Part shown: in pieces, positions 27,881 to 37,367 of the stretch
Layout: each line of letters begins with the position of its first letter
How positions within the stretch are numbered: position 1 is the stretch's first letter
Origin: Bifidobacterium minimum
GTDB lineage: Bacteria > Actinomycetota > Actinomycetes > Actinomycetales > Bifidobacteriaceae
DNA: 64,000 nt
Assembly (NCBI RefSeq): GCF_000741645.1
Contig: NZ_JGZD01000014.1
Coordinates: 30-64,029 of the forward strand
Direction of reading: 5' to 3'
Program-made: the position numbers and the translations under genes
The notes under the pieces: model-generated
Told to the model about the DNA's origin: nothing
What the model saw: only the letters and a program-made list of their open reading frames with translations
The model's database searches: none

Positions 27881-29158
27881 ATGATGGCTGAGGGCGGATC
27901 GGGACGAGGGCGGAGCGTATACGTTTCGGATGGCGTGGATGATGGGGATGGTCGCGCTTCCGGAGGCGACGACGGATCTGCCACGGCCCCGCTGATCGCG
28001 GCGCGGGTCGGCCGTATTCCGCCGAATCCCTTCGCCGCGGCGGATGCTCGGGTGGCCGCCGCGATCGCCGGAGGTCTTGACGTCATCGATCTGAGCAAGG
28101 GCAATCCCGATGGCGAGCCGCCGAGATTCATGGTCGATGCGGCCGTCGGGGCCACGCGCGACCCCGCCAATTTCCGGTATCCGGCCTTCGATGGCAAGCC
28201 TGCGTTCCTTGACGCCGTGGCGGGATGGTACGGGCGCGAGCATGGCGTCCGGCTCGATCCGGCGACACAGATTCTCGCCGTCAGCGGGGCGTCCGTCGGC
28301 ATCAGCGTCACCATCGAGGCCCTGATCGACGATGGCGACCTCGTCGTGCTGGTCGGCCCCTACTATCCGCAGTATGAGGGATCGACGGCGGTGGCGGGAG
28401 GACGCATCCACGTCGTGCCCACGGACGCGGACCACGACTTCCTCCCCGACCTCGACGCGGTGCCCGCCGCGGTGTGGGATGAGGCGAAGCTGCTCATTCT
28501 CAACTATCCGAACAATCCCACAGGAGCAGCGGCGACCCGGGAACTGTTCGCCACTGCGGTGCGCATCGCCCATCGTCATCATCTTGTCGTCGTCAACGAC
28601 TTCGCCTACGCCGGCATCGGATTCGATGAGACGCCGCCCCTGAGCCTTCTGAGCGTCCCGGGAAGCGAGGACGTGGCGGTCGAGCTGTGCTCCCTGTCGA
28701 AGATGTACATGGTGGCGGGATGGCGAGGCGGATTCGTCGCGGGGGAGCCCACGGTTATGAAAGCCATCAAGACCGTCCACCGTCAGACAAGTCTTCTGGT
28801 CACCACCACGGTCCAGGATGCCGGTGCCGCTGGCCTGAACAGCGACCAGTCGACCGTGCGTGTGCTGGCCAGGCGGTACAGGCACCGCTATGAGACGCTC
28901 CGGGACGGTCTGTCGGCTGCAGGACTCCATCTGGAAACCGCCCGCGGAGGCCTGTTCGCATGGATGAGGGCGCCGGATGGATGGTCGGACGCCGAATTCT
29001 CCGATTGGCTGCTGCACAAGGCTCAGGTCGCCGTCATCCCCGGATCGGATTTCGGGCCGACGGGCGCGGGACACGTGAGATTGAGCCTTCTCGTTCCCAG
29101 TGCAGTGCTCGCCAAAGCCTCGGAGAGAATCGCCGCCGCGCGTGGCGAAGCCTGGTGA
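27881..29158 (+). CDS. Pyridoxal-phosphate aminotransferase, class I/II
   Basis: A 425-residue protein with an N-terminal 37-residue non-conserved tail. It has the aspartate-aminotransferase fold: IDLSKGNPDGEPP, VSGASVGISVTIEAL (phosphate-binding turn), LILNYPNNPTGAAATRE (substrate-binding NPTG) and the Schiff-base lysine in LSLSKMYMVAGWRGGFVAG, with RLSLLVP containing the carboxylate-binding arginine. The ribosome site GGAGGAAG precedes the ATG at 27881. The nearest described groups are LL-diaminopimelate/aspartate-type aminotransferases; an exact substrate is not supported. It is followed by the PanE-like gene and metQNI on the same strand, which hints at amino-acid metabolism. Confidence 0.88.
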   Translation: MMAEGGSGRGRSVYVSDGVDDGDGRASGGDDGSATAPLIAARVGRIPPNPFAAADARVAAAIAGGLDVIDLSKGNPDGEPPRFMVDAAVGATRDPANFRYPAFDGKPAFLDAVAGWYGREHGVRLDPATQILAVSGASVGISVTIEALIDDGDLVVLVGPYYPQYEGSTAVAGGRIHVVPTDADHDFLPDLDAVPAAVWDEAKLLILNYPNNPTGAAATRELFATAVRIAHRHHLVVVNDFAYAGIGFDETPPLSLLSVPGSEDVAVELCSLSKMYMVAGWRGGFVAGEPTVMKAIKTVHRQTSLLVTTTVQDAGAAGLNSDQSTVRVLARRYRHRYETLRDGLSAAGLHLETARGGLFAWMRAPDGWSDAEFSDWLLHKAQVAVIPGSDFGPTGAGHVRLSLLVPSAVLAKASERIAAARGEAW

Positions 29159-29244
29159 TGCGGCGGTGCATCGGATGTGGCGGTGGCATCGGGAACGAGT
29201 TCGTGAATCCAATTGTCGGATAGTTGAGAGAAAGGTCAGAGGAT

Positions 29245-30246
29245 ATGAGATACGCGGTTATCGGAGCCGGTGGAATGGGTACGCAATACGGTGTTCTTCT
29301 CCAGCAGGAGGCTGGGAGGACCGTGGATTTCATAGACACGTGGAAGCCCAATGTCGAGAGGATCAGGGAGCAGGGAGGGGTCTACGTCTCCCAGGATGAT
29401 GAGGACCGTCATCTGGTTCCGATAAACGTTTTCTATCCCGAGGAGTACGACGGCGACCCCGATGTGTGGATCGTCTTCCTCAAGCAGATGCAATTGGATG
29501 ACGTTCTCGCCAGATGCGCCCATCTGTTCAAAGGTCACCAATCCGTCTTTTCCGCGATGAACGGCTATGGGCACTTCGAGAAAATGGCGCGGTATTTTCC
29601 AACCGATCACATATATGGGGGAACGGCGCTCATCGGAGCGGAGGTGAACGGACCGGGGGATGTGAACTTCACGGGTGGGGCGCACGCCAAGGCCATGAAT
29701 ATGTGCGCATACGATTCCCGCGTTGGCGTGAGTGACGTGGAACGCGCCATTTTCGACGATTTCACCGCTGCCACGCTGAACCCCACGATCGTCGACGATT
29801 TCATGGGGATGTGCATGGCGAAAATCGTGTTCAACTCGGTGCTCAACACCCTGTGCACGATGTATCAGATCCGTTTCGGCGAGTTCATGCGGCATCCGGG
29901 CGCGCGGTGGATGACCGAGCAGTTGGTCGACGAGGCCTATACGGCGGCCGAGAAGGCCGGGATCACCCTGCTGGGAACGCGCGAGTCCGAAGTGGATACG
30001 ATCTGCCATACCGCGGGTGTCGCTCATCCCCTTCACTATCCCTCGATGTATCAGGATCTCACCAAAGGACGTCCCACCGAGGTGGACTACATCAACGGGT
30101 ACATCGCGCGCATCGGCCGTGAGAACGGCTATGTGTGCAGGCTGCACGAGTTCGCCACGCAGGAGCTGCATCTCGCGGAGCTTGCCTTCTCGATACATCA
30201 TCCGGAATTTGCCGGAAGAACGGACACCTCCGCTGACCGTCGGTAG
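29245..30246 (+). CDS. Ketopantoate reductase (ApbA/PanE) family protein
   Basis: A 333-residue protein beginning MRYAVIGAGGMGTQYGVLL, the Rossmann loop. The middle has KQMQLDDVLA and SAMNGYGHFEKMARYF, and the helical C-terminal domain has MCMAKIVFNSVLNTLCTMYQI and a Lys/Asn/Ser/Glu set as in PanE (K194-like AKIVFNSVLN; HPLHYPSMYQDLTKGRPTEVDYINGYIARIGRE with the conserved catalytic tail). PanE makes pantoate; several family members act on other 2-keto acids, so the substrate is uncertain. A ribosome site is in AGAGGAT just before the ATG. The stop lies in a tandem duplication (30229-30270). G+C looks slightly lower than in neighbours by eye. Confidence 0.87.
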   Translation: MRYAVIGAGGMGTQYGVLLQQEAGRTVDFIDTWKPNVERIREQGGVYVSQDDEDRHLVPINVFYPEEYDGDPDVWIVFLKQMQLDDVLARCAHLFKGHQSVFSAMNGYGHFEKMARYFPTDHIYGGTALIGAEVNGPGDVNFTGGAHAKAMNMCAYDSRVGVSDVERAIFDDFTAATLNPTIVDDFMGMCMAKIVFNSVLNTLCTMYQIRFGEFMRHPGARWMTEQLVDEAYTAAEKAGITLLGTRESEVDTICHTAGVAHPLHYPSMYQDLTKGRPTEVDYINGYIARIGRENGYVCRLHEFATQELHLAELAFSIHHPEFAGRTDTSADRR

Positions 30247-30270
30247 ACGTCCGCTGACGACCGGTAATCG
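30229..30270. repeat. 21-bp imperfect tandem duplication spanning the PanE-like stop codon
   Basis: Copies 30229-30249 and 30250-30270 match at 16 of 21 positions. Both carry a stop triplet at the same offset (TAG at 30244, TAA at 30265). Confidence 0.75.
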
Positions 30271-30497
30271 TCGGGCACCATTCGTGCGGGCGTGCAACGC
30301 CTTGTCGCGGTTTCACGGTGTTTGAAGATGTCATAACCAATGCCGATACCCCACGGCGCGTGTGGTCGCTCCAAGTCCCCTAATCTGACGGCGAACGCAT
30401 GGGAACGACTTCGGAGCGCGACGTCATCCCGATGGTGGCCGAATGGGTCCCGTGGTCTTCCGGCGTTATGAGGAGAGAGAGCAAGGAGAACAGGATT

Positions 30498-31358
30498 ATG
30501 GGCATTGCACGGAAAAAAATCGTCAGGATCGTTGCGACGCTGGCGGCCGCGTCTTCGGTCGTTGCGGGGCTTGCGGCCTGCGGGTCAAGCACGGCGTCCG
30601 ATGACACCCTCAAAAGCTCGGGGACCGGCACCACGAAGGTCGTCGTCGGCGTATGCCCCGGCCCGTACGGTGATATGGTCACCGACGTTCTGGCCCCTCT
30701 TCTCAAAGAGGACGGCTATGTTCTGACCACCAAGCTGTTCAACGACTACGTGCAGCCCAACAAGGCGCTCTCCGCGGGAAGCATTCAGGCCAACCTCTTC
30801 CAGCACATCAACTATCTGAAGAAGTTCGCCTCCGACAACAATCTGAAGATCACCTCGCTGGGGCAGGTGCCGACATTGGGATTGGGCTTGTATTCGAACA
30901 AGTACACCGCGTTGTCGCAGATTCCGGACGGAGCCACGGTCTCCATCGCCAGCGATGCCAGCAATCTGGCACGTTCCCTTGGGGTGCTCGAGCAGAACGG
31001 TCTGATCACGCTCAAGGGGGACGTCGATGAGACCAAGGCCACGGTCGACGACATCGCCACCAACCCGAAGAACCTCAAGCTCAAGACGCTCGACGCCGCG
31101 CAGCTGTCCCGGTCCCTGGACACCGTCGACGTGAGTCTCGTCCCCGGAAACTTCGCATGGGCGGCGAATCTCAAGCCGGCCAAGGCGTTGGCGATGGAGA
31201 AGCAGTCCGAAGGCGTCATCAACGTCGTCGCGGTCCGGACGTCCGACGCGGACACGGATTTCGCCCGCACCGTGAAGAAGCTCCTCGTCAGCCAGAAGTT
31301 CAAGGACGCCATCGCCGACAGCAAGTTCGCCGACTTCGGCAAACCCACCACGTGGTGA
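30498..31358 (+). CDS. metQ: MetQ/NlpA lipoprotein, methionine-type ABC substrate-binding protein
   Basis: A 286-residue lipoprotein. The N-terminus is MGIARKKIVRIVATLAAASS followed by the lipobox LAAC (AGLAACGSS), so it is exported and lipid-anchored. The mature protein has the NlpA pattern: VVVGVCPGPYGDMV, LFNDYVQPNKALSAGSIQANLFQHINYL, YSNKYTALSQIPDGATVSIASDASNLARSL, VDVSLVPGNFAWAANLKPAKAL and DTDFARTVKKLLVSQKFKDAI. The start is chosen at 30498 behind AAGGAG (30484-30490); the longer frame from 30399 would bury the signal. It is followed by metN and metI as one transport operon. Substrate: methionine (D or L) by family. Confidence 0.93.
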   Translation: MGIARKKIVRIVATLAAASSVVAGLAACGSSTASDDTLKSSGTGTTKVVVGVCPGPYGDMVTDVLAPLLKEDGYVLTTKLFNDYVQPNKALSAGSIQANLFQHINYLKKFASDNNLKITSLGQVPTLGLGLYSNKYTALSQIPDGATVSIASDASNLARSLGVLEQNGLITLKGDVDETKATVDDIATNPKNLKLKTLDAAQLSRSLDTVDVSLVPGNFAWAANLKPAKALAMEKQSEGVINVVAVRTSDADTDFARTVKKLLVSQKFKDAIADSKFADFGKPTTW

Positions 31359-31406
31359 TCCGGCCGTGTGCATGCTGATGGGATCGATGACGGGAAGGGG
31401 CGGAGA

Positions 31407-32543
31407 ATGGCGGATGTGATCGAGCTGCGGGATGTGCGTGTCTCGTTCCATGAACGTGGCACGGTCGTGGACGCGGTCCGCGGGGTCTCGCTGAGCGTGC
31501 GCAAGGGCGAGGTTTTCGGCATCGTCGGATTCTCGGGTGCGGGCAAAAGCACGCTGGTGCGCACGATCAACCTTCTGGAGCGTCCCACCTCCGGGCGTGT
31601 GCTTATCGACGGCGAGGACGTCACGGATGTTCGCGGAGCCGGGCTGCGGGCACTGCGTCGCAGGATCGGATTCGTGTTTCAGGGTTTCAATCTGGTCGGG
31701 AACCTCACCGTGGCGCGCAACATCCAGTTCGCCCTCAAAGCGGGGGGACGGGACCGCAAGGATTGGAGCCGCCGCACGCACGATCTTCTGCGGCTTGTCG
31801 GGCTGGATGAGAAATTCGACAGCTATCCGTCCGGATTGTCCGGTGGACAGAAGCAGCGCGTCGCCATCGCCCGGGCGCTGGCCAATGACCCCGAGATACT
31901 TCTGTGCGACGAGGCCACCAGCGCGTTGGATCTGGAGACCACCGAGGAGATCCTCGGGCTGCTGAAGCGGATCAACAGGACCCTCGGCATCACCATTGTG
32001 TTCATCACCCATCAGCTGGACGTCGCCAAGCGCATCTTCGATCACGTCGCGGTTATGGAGCATGGCGTGATCGTCGAGCAGGGCGACACCTTCGACGTGT
32101 TCAGCCAGCCGGCACATCCCACGACTCAGGCGTTGGTCAACCGGTATCTGGGGATCAGCATCCCTCCACAGCTCGTGCCGTCCCTGCCGGAAGGGACCGT
32201 GGTGGAGCTTCGATATCGTGGTGAGGGTGCGCTCGAGCCGCTTATCAGCGAGGTGGCGCGACGATTCGACGTCTCGATCAACGTGCTCCACGCTCGCGTT
32301 GAATACTTTGGATCCCATGCCATCGGCATCCTCATCGTGGTCGTCGACGGTCCGGGGAATTCGCTCACTGCCGCCTTGGATGAGCTGCGTGCCCATGTGC
32401 TCGGATATCGCGAGCTGGATCGTGGGGATCTGGCGAGGGTCGGCGATATGGGCGATATCGACAGAGGAGGACGTGCCGGTAATGGTGGACGTGCCGGTGA
32501 GGGGATGGACGACGTCGCGTCGACAGAGGAGGACGAATCATGA
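31407..32543 (+). CDS. metN: Methionine ABC transporter ATP-binding protein
   Basis: A 378-residue ATPase. Walker A GFSGAGKST, Q-loop GFVFQGFNLVGNLT, signature LSGGQKQRVAIARAL, Walker B ILLCDEATSALD and switch His in ITHQLDV are all intact. The C-terminal half carries a NIL-like ligand-binding domain (ELRYRGEGALEPLISEVARRFDVSINVL, ARVEYFGSHAIGILIVVVDG), known in MetN for feedback inhibition by methionine. The start ATG 31407 has GGGAAGGGGCGGAG just before it. The last about 35 residues are Asp/Gly-rich. The stop overlaps the metI start (ATGA). Confidence 0.94.
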   Translation: MADVIELRDVRVSFHERGTVVDAVRGVSLSVRKGEVFGIVGFSGAGKSTLVRTINLLERPTSGRVLIDGEDVTDVRGAGLRALRRRIGFVFQGFNLVGNLTVARNIQFALKAGGRDRKDWSRRTHDLLRLVGLDEKFDSYPSGLSGGQKQRVAIARALANDPEILLCDEATSALDLETTEEILGLLKRINRTLGITIVFITHQLDVAKRIFDHVAVMEHGVIVEQGDTFDVFSQPAHPTTQALVNRYLGISIPPQLVPSLPEGTVVELRYRGEGALEPLISEVARRFDVSINVLHARVEYFGSHAIGILIVVVDGPGNSLTAALDELRAHVLGYRELDRGDLARVGDMGDIDRGGRAGNGGRAGEGMDDVASTEEDES

Positions 32544-33196
32544 GCACCACGGACATCCTTCGGGAGTATCTGCCGAAGGCGCTGATCGACACGGCCTATA
32601 TGGTCGGTATCTCCACTCTGATCGGCGTCGTCGCGGGGACGGGATTGGGGCTTGTCCTCTATCTGACGGGCAATCGCCTGTTCCGGCCGAATCCCGCGCT
32701 GAACTCGGTGGTCGGAGTGATCGTCAACGCCATCCGGTCTCTGCCGTTCCTGATTCTCCTCGTCGTGCTCATCCCGGTTGTCCAGATCATGATCGGGGAT
32801 CCCTACACGCCGACCGGCGGAGCGATCGCACTGTCGGTGTCGGCCATACCGTTCTTCGCGAGAATCTCCGAAAGCGCATTCTCCGAGGTCGATCAGGATC
32901 TCGTGGAAGCATGTCTGTCCACGGGGGCAGGCACATGGCAGGTTCTTACGGGTGCGGTTTTCGTTCAGGCTCGTCCATCGTTCGTCCGCGGAGTCGTCCT
33001 CACCATCATCTCCCTGATCGGTTCCTCCGCGATGGTGGGAACAATCGGAGCCGGAGGAATCGGGGACATGGCCATCCAGTTCGGCTACAACCGTTATGAA
33101 ACGGGTGTGCTCATCGCCATCGTTGTGGTGCTTATCGTCATCGTGCAGATTATTCAGTGGCTGGGGGACTGGGTGGCTCGTCGCCTGACCCATTGA
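32540..33196 (+). CDS. metI: Methionine ABC transporter permease
   Basis: A 218-residue membrane protein with five predicted helices. It has the permease signature EAF-like loop (EACLSTGAGTWQVLTGAVFVQARPSFVRG), which contacts the ATPase. The first half has AIRSLPFLILLVVLIPVVQIMIG, typical of MetI. It completes the metQ-metN-metI operon, with a 4-bp overlap with metN. No terminator was recognised in the 160-bp gap after it. Confidence 0.94.
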   Translation: MSTTDILREYLPKALIDTAYMVGISTLIGVVAGTGLGLVLYLTGNRLFRPNPALNSVVGVIVNAIRSLPFLILLVVLIPVVQIMIGDPYTPTGGAIALSVSAIPFFARISESAFSEVDQDLVEACLSTGAGTWQVLTGAVFVQARPSFVRGVVLTIISLIGSSAMVGTIGAGGIGDMAIQFGYNRYETGVLIAIVVVLIVIVQIIQWLGDWVARRLTH

Positions 33197-33358
33197 AGAG
33201 CGAGCCTGCAGATCGTGGGGTGTGACGGCGCTCGCGGTCATGGTCGCGGGCCAGGCGTTGCCGGGTCACGTGCCGCCGTGCGGACTGCTGTCGTGTGATG
33301 CGCCGATGGCGTGACATTCCTGGACGTGCCGAGAGCCGAGCTACGGTAGCCCGAGACC

Positions 33359-34696
33359 TCATAGTCCGAGGCCCGCACAGGACTCTGCCAGGCAGCGCGC
33401 GATGAGCGCGATGTCGCGGCTCTGCGGAGGCCTGCGGAAGCTCAGCCGCAGCGCTCCCCGCGCGTCGTCCCGTGATATGCCCATTGCGAGCAGCGTCGGC
33501 GGTATGTCATGGTGCCCGACCGCGCAGGCGGTTCCCGATGAGCATTCGACGCCACGCACGTCCAGATCGACCAGCAGCGTCTCCGCCTCGATGCCGGGAA
33601 TCACGAAGGACGCGTGCCCCGGAAGGCGATGGAGAGGATCCCCGGTGAGGCGGGCCCGGGGAATGGATGCCAGAACGGCGTCGACCAGCGAATCGCGGGC
33701 GGTGGCGAGGAGCGGGTTGATGCTGCGCATCTCCGTCGTCGCGTCGTCCAGAGCGACCGCCAGAGCCACGCATCCGGCGACGTTCTCCGTTCCCGGTCGC
33801 AGGCCATTCTCCTGGCCGCCGCCTGAGAGCAGCGGCTCCACGGGGAGGCCGCGTTGCACCAGCCATGCGCCCGTGGAGCGCGGGGCGCCGAACTTATGGC
33901 CCGAGATGCTCAGGGAGTCGGCCTCGACCGCATGAAAATCCACGGGAATCGTTCCCGCCGCCTGCACCGCGTCGATATGGACGGGGATGCCGGCCGTATG
34001 GCAGATTCGAATCGCCTCCGCCACGGGTTCGATCGTTCCCACCTCGGAGTTCGCCCATGGCAGGCATGCCAGACACGCGCCGGAGGCGGCCATTCCACTC
34101 AGTGCCGTCAGATCGATATGCGCCTGGGGGTCGACGGGTATCGTGAGCACCTCGAAGCCGAACCACCGTGACAGCCAGCGAGCCGATTCCCTCACGGCCG
34201 GATGGTCGCATGCACTGACGAGAACGCGTCGCGGCCGTTGCGGGGTCGAATCCCCTGTCGCCGTCGCGGCCAGCGCGATGCCCTTGATCGCGAGATTGTT
34301 CGATTCGGTGCCGCCCGAGGTGAACACGACCTCGTCGGGGTCGGCGCCGAGATTCACCGCGAGCGAGGAGCGCGCCGCGTCCAGGGCCCGTCGTGCCATC
34401 ATGCCGTGGCTGTGCACGCTTGAGGGATTCCCGAAGGCCTCCGTCATGAACGGCAGCATGGCGTCGATGGCGTCGGCGCGCACGGGGGAACCAGCCGCAT
34501 GGTCTCCGTACAGCCGCGCCGGGGGGTGATTCCGGGAGGCATTCGTTCCCGCCGCCGACGTTCCCGCTTCCGCCGATGCCGCCGCTGTCTTCTCTGTCGG
34601 CGTCTCCTCCGCCGGCGTCTTCGCTGCCGGCATCTTCTCTGTCGCCGTTGTTCCCGTCGTCCCTGCCGTTCCTGACGTCGGTGTCGGAGCGATCAT
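33359..34696 (-). CDS. Cysteine desulfurase (NifS/IscS class) of the nad operon
   Basis: A PLP enzyme that takes sulfur from cysteine. From residue 60 it has YGDHAAGSPVRADAIDAMLP, FGNPSSVHSHG, VVFTSGGTESNNLAIKG, the PLP lysine in SLSISGHKFGAPRSTGA, and the reactive cysteine loop ECSSGTACAVGHHDIP. The N-terminus (about 55 residues) is a low-complexity run of Thr/Ala/Glu/Lys with repeated TPAEETPTEKT-like units and may be non-essential. The start overlaps the nadC stop (ATGA). It is last in nrtR-nadA-nadB-nadC-nifS, so the likely role is to supply sulfur for the NadA iron-sulfur cluster, as described for NifS next to nad genes in other Gram-positives. Confidence 0.93.
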   Translation of the reverse strand: MIAPTPTSGTAGTTGTTATEKMPAAKTPAEETPTEKTAAASAEAGTSAAGTNASRNHPPARLYGDHAAGSPVRADAIDAMLPFMTEAFGNPSSVHSHGMMARRALDAARSSLAVNLGADPDEVVFTSGGTESNNLAIKGIALAATATGDSTPQRPRRVLVSACDHPAVRESARWLSRWFGFEVLTIPVDPQAHIDLTALSGMAASGACLACLPWANSEVGTIEPVAEAIRICHTAGIPVHIDAVQAAGTIPVDFHAVEADSLSISGHKFGAPRSTGAWLVQRGLPVEPLLSGGGQENGLRPGTENVAGCVALAVALDDATTEMRSINPLLATARDSLVDAVLASIPRARLTGDPLHRLPGHASFVIPGIEAETLLVDLDVRGVECSSGTACAVGHHDIPPTLLAMGISRDDARGALRLSFRRPPQSRDIALIARCLAESCAGLGL

Positions 34697-35544
34697 CGCC
34701 AGTCCAATCCCACGTCGATCGCGGACACCGAATGCGTCAACGCTCCCACCGATATGACGTCGACGCCGCAGGAGGCCACCGCCGCCACGCGGTCCAGCGT
34801 CATCGTCCCGGACGCCTCGACGATCGCCCGACCCGCGACCATATCCACGCCGCGGCGGATGTCCTCGATGCCGAAGTTGTCGAACATGACGGTGTCCGCC
34901 CCTCCCTCCAGCGCCATCGGCAGTTGGTCCAGACCGTCGATCTCCACCTCGATGTGCGTGGTGTGGCCGATCCGGGAGCGTATGTGCCGCAGCGCCTCCG
35001 ACAGGTCCAGTCCCGCCTCGCGCATCGCGGCCAGATGGTTGTCCTTGACGAGGACCGCGTCGGACAGGCCGTATCGGTGGTTATGGCCCCCTCCGCAGCG
35101 CACGGCGTACCGGTCGAAGGGACGCAGTCCGGGCATGGTTTTGCGGGTGTCGGCGATGCGCGCATGCGAGCCCGGAGCGCCGTTGGCGGCGTCGACGAAG
35201 CGACGGGTCAGCGTCGCGATTCCGCTCATGCGCTGCAGAAAGTTGAGCGCCACCCGTTCGGCCCGGAGAATCCCCCGCGCGGGACCCTCGATCGTGGCGA
35301 TGACGTCACGGGGATGGATGCCGGCTCCGTCTCGAATGGCCGGCGTCAGCCGGATGGATGGGTCGGTGAGGAGGAAGGCCTCGCGCGCCACGTCGATTCC
35401 GCTGAGGATGCCGTCTTCGCGGGATCGGAGGATAGCCCGCGATCTCATGTCCTCGGGTATCGTCGTCTCGCTGGTGATGTCGCGGGTCGGGCAATCCTCG
35501 ATGAGGGCTCGGCGTATGGTGTCCTCGACTATCAGTGGCGTCAT
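34693..35544 (-). CDS. nadC: Nicotinate-nucleotide diphosphorylase (carboxylating), quinolinate phosphoribosyltransferase
   Basis: Converts quinolinate and PRPP to nicotinate mononucleotide, third step of de novo NAD synthesis. It has MTPLIVEDTIRRALIEDCPTRDITSETTIP and LNFLQRMSGIATLTRRFVDA, ADTRKTMPGLRPFDRYAVRCGGGHNHRYGLSDAVLVKDNH, IEVEIDGLDQLPMAL, VMFDNFGIEDIRRGVD and VEASGTMTLDRVA, all family motifs. Length is 283. It overlaps nadB and the cysteine desulfurase by 4 bp each. Confidence 0.97.
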   Translation of the reverse strand: MTPLIVEDTIRRALIEDCPTRDITSETTIPEDMRSRAILRSREDGILSGIDVAREAFLLTDPSIRLTPAIRDGAGIHPRDVIATIEGPARGILRAERVALNFLQRMSGIATLTRRFVDAANGAPGSHARIADTRKTMPGLRPFDRYAVRCGGGHNHRYGLSDAVLVKDNHLAAMREAGLDLSEALRHIRSRIGHTTHIEVEIDGLDQLPMALEGGADTVMFDNFGIEDIRRGVDMVAGRAIVEASGTMTLDRVAAVASCGVDVISVGALTHSVSAIDVGLDWR

Positions 35545-37367
35545 CGTGGCGCTCCTTGCAGAACATAGGCCCGAGATCGGGCCTGGAGGGGATCGGTGCG
35601 GGGGTGGTCGGTTCGGGCGTGCGCGCCGCGTGATTCGGTTCGCGCCAGGGCCGCGGTGGCGCAGGCGTAGGCGGCCAGTGCGGTGTCGGGCAGTGTGATG
35701 TCGCCGGTTGGCATGGTGGTCTCGGCCGGCGTGGTGTCGCCGGTTGGCATGGTGGTGTCGGCCGGCGTGGTGCCGTCGGACGGTGCGGTGCCGGCCAGAC
35801 GCCGCAACCCCTCACGCGCCGACCCCAGACCATCGGCGTCGCGAAGCACGCCGACCCCGGTCCACATCAGATTGCGGAGGGATTCGGCGGGATCCGCGTG
35901 TATGGCCGTCGCTCCTCCCGGCGTCGTGGATGGGGCCACTTGTGTCACTTGTGCCGCATGCGTCGGATCGTCGATCGTCTCCACCCCGATGCCGTCGTTG
36001 TCGTGGCCGAGAACGCGTCCGTATGCATCATCGTCGCGGGCGTCATTCCACCCCCGGTCGGCCGGGTCGTCCGCCGCTGCCAGACCCGCGCGATGTCCGA
36101 ACACCAATCCCTCCAGCAGTGAGTTCGACGCCAGCCGGTTGGCTCCATGCACCCCCGTCCGTGCGCATTCCCCGGCCGCATACAGTCCGGGAACGCTGGT
36201 TCGGGCGTGCGCGTCGGTACGCAGTCCCCCCATCCAGTAATGCGCGGCGGGGGTGATGGGTACGGGCTCGACGCTCCACTCGATGCCCTGGTCGCGAAGA
36301 TATCTGTCGATGGTGGGGAAACGGTCAGCCAGGAACGCGGCCAGCACCCGCCGGTCACGTCCCAGACCCTGTTTCGCGGCGATCCCCGCGGCGTCGAGGA
36401 AGACCGGACGCCCGTTCTGCGCCATGATGCGGCGGTAGTTCTCGCGGGCGACCACATCCCGGGGAGCAAGCTCGGCTCGCGGGTCGACTGCCGGCATGTA
36501 CCGTTCGCCGTGCTCGTCCACGAGGTAGGCTCCCTCCCCGCGCACCGCCTCGGAGATGAGGAAATGCTCGCCCATCGCCAGGGCCGTGGGGTGGAACTGG
36601 TAGAACTCGAGATCCATGACCTGTGCTCCGGCCCGCAGCCCGATCGCCACGCCGGTGCCGGTGGCCAGCGGAGGGTTCGTCGTGAAGGGGAACATCCGCC
36701 CGGCTCCGCCCGTGGCCAGTATCACGCGCGAGCCGGCGACGTCACGCATGCTCCCGGCGGCGCGATCCCATAGGCGTACGCCGGCGACCATGCCGTCACG
36801 CACGATGACGTCCCTCACGACCATGTTCTCCAGGACGTCGATGCGAGGTTGGTCGCGTATCATGCGGCAGACGTCCAGCTCCACGATCCGTCCCGTCGCG
36901 TCCCCACCGGCGTGGAGAACCCGCGGACGGCTGTGGGCCGCCTCAAGACCTCGGCGGGGGCGTCCGGAGGAGTCCCTGTCGAAGCGCACGCCATGCCCGA
37001 GAAGCTCCCGCACGCGGACGGCACCCTCGCGGGTCAGGATGTCCACGGTTCGCGGATCGCATAGCCCATCGCCCGCGGCGATGGTGTCCCGGGCGTGGAG
37101 AGCGGGCGAATCGTCGGGGAATATCGCGGCGGCTATGCCTCCCTGGGCGTGGAGGGTGTTCGATTCCTCCAACCGTCCGGAGGTGAGGACCAGAACGTCC
37201 GTCGGGGCGATTCCATGGCGGGAGTCGCCTTTCGCCGCCGCAAGAGCCGCGCTCAGACCGGCGATCCCCGACCCCACCACGATGATGGGCGCGTCGCCGG
37301 ACCGATGGCGAGACGGGACTTCCGGCGTGCTCTCCCCGGGTTCCCGGCAAGGTGCCTGCGCGTTCAC
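35541..37367 (-). CDS. nadB: L-aspartate oxidase
   Basis: FAD enzyme that oxidises L-aspartate to iminoaspartate, the first step of de novo NAD synthesis. FAD-binding VVGSGIAGLSAALAAAKGD (about residues 30-48), SNTLHAQGGIAAAIF, RVLHAGGDATG, the active-site FYQFHPTAL and GEGAYLVDEHGERYMP, AAHYWMGGLRTD and HGANRLASNSLLEGLVFG are all intact. The C-terminal fumarate-reductase-type helical domain (from about residue 490) is interrupted by a Thr/Pro/Gly stretch containing a 12-residue repeat encoded by a 36-bp tandem duplication (35695-35766). The start is a GTG overlapping the nadA stop (GTGA). Length 608 is long because of the insert. Confidence 0.95.
   Translation of the reverse strand: MNAQAPCREPGESTPEVPSRHRSGDAPIIVVGSGIAGLSAALAAAKGDSRHGIAPTDVLVLTSGRLEESNTLHAQGGIAAAIFPDDSPALHARDTIAAGDGLCDPRTVDILTREGAVRVRELLGHGVRFDRDSSGRPRRGLEAAHSRPRVLHAGGDATGRIVELDVCRMIRDQPRIDVLENMVVRDVIVRDGMVAGVRLWDRAAGSMRDVAGSRVILATGGAGRMFPFTTNPPLATGTGVAIGLRAGAQVMDLEFYQFHPTALAMGEHFLISEAVRGEGAYLVDEHGERYMPAVDPRAELAPRDVVARENYRRIMAQNGRPVFLDAAGIAAKQGLGRDRRVLAAFLADRFPTIDRYLRDQGIEWSVEPVPITPAAHYWMGGLRTDAHARTSVPGLYAAGECARTGVHGANRLASNSLLEGLVFGHRAGLAAADDPADRGWNDARDDDAYGRVLGHDNDGIGVETIDDPTHAAQVTQVAPSTTPGGATAIHADPAESLRNLMWTGVGVLRDADGLGSAREGLRRLAGTAPSDGTTPADTTMPTGDTTPAETTMPTGDITLPDTALAAYACATAALARTESRGAHARTDHPRTDPLQARSRAYVLQGAPR
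35695..35766. repeat. 36-bp tandem duplication inside nadB
   Basis: Two near-identical 36-bp units, with a partial third, encode a 12-residue Thr/Pro/Gly/Ala repeat in a loop of the C-terminal region. They keep the reading frame. Confidence 0.75.

Noticed and set aside
30247..30497. Riboswitch or T-box upstream of metQ
   Set aside because: The 250-bp leader was read for a SAM-type or T-box pattern and none was convincing.
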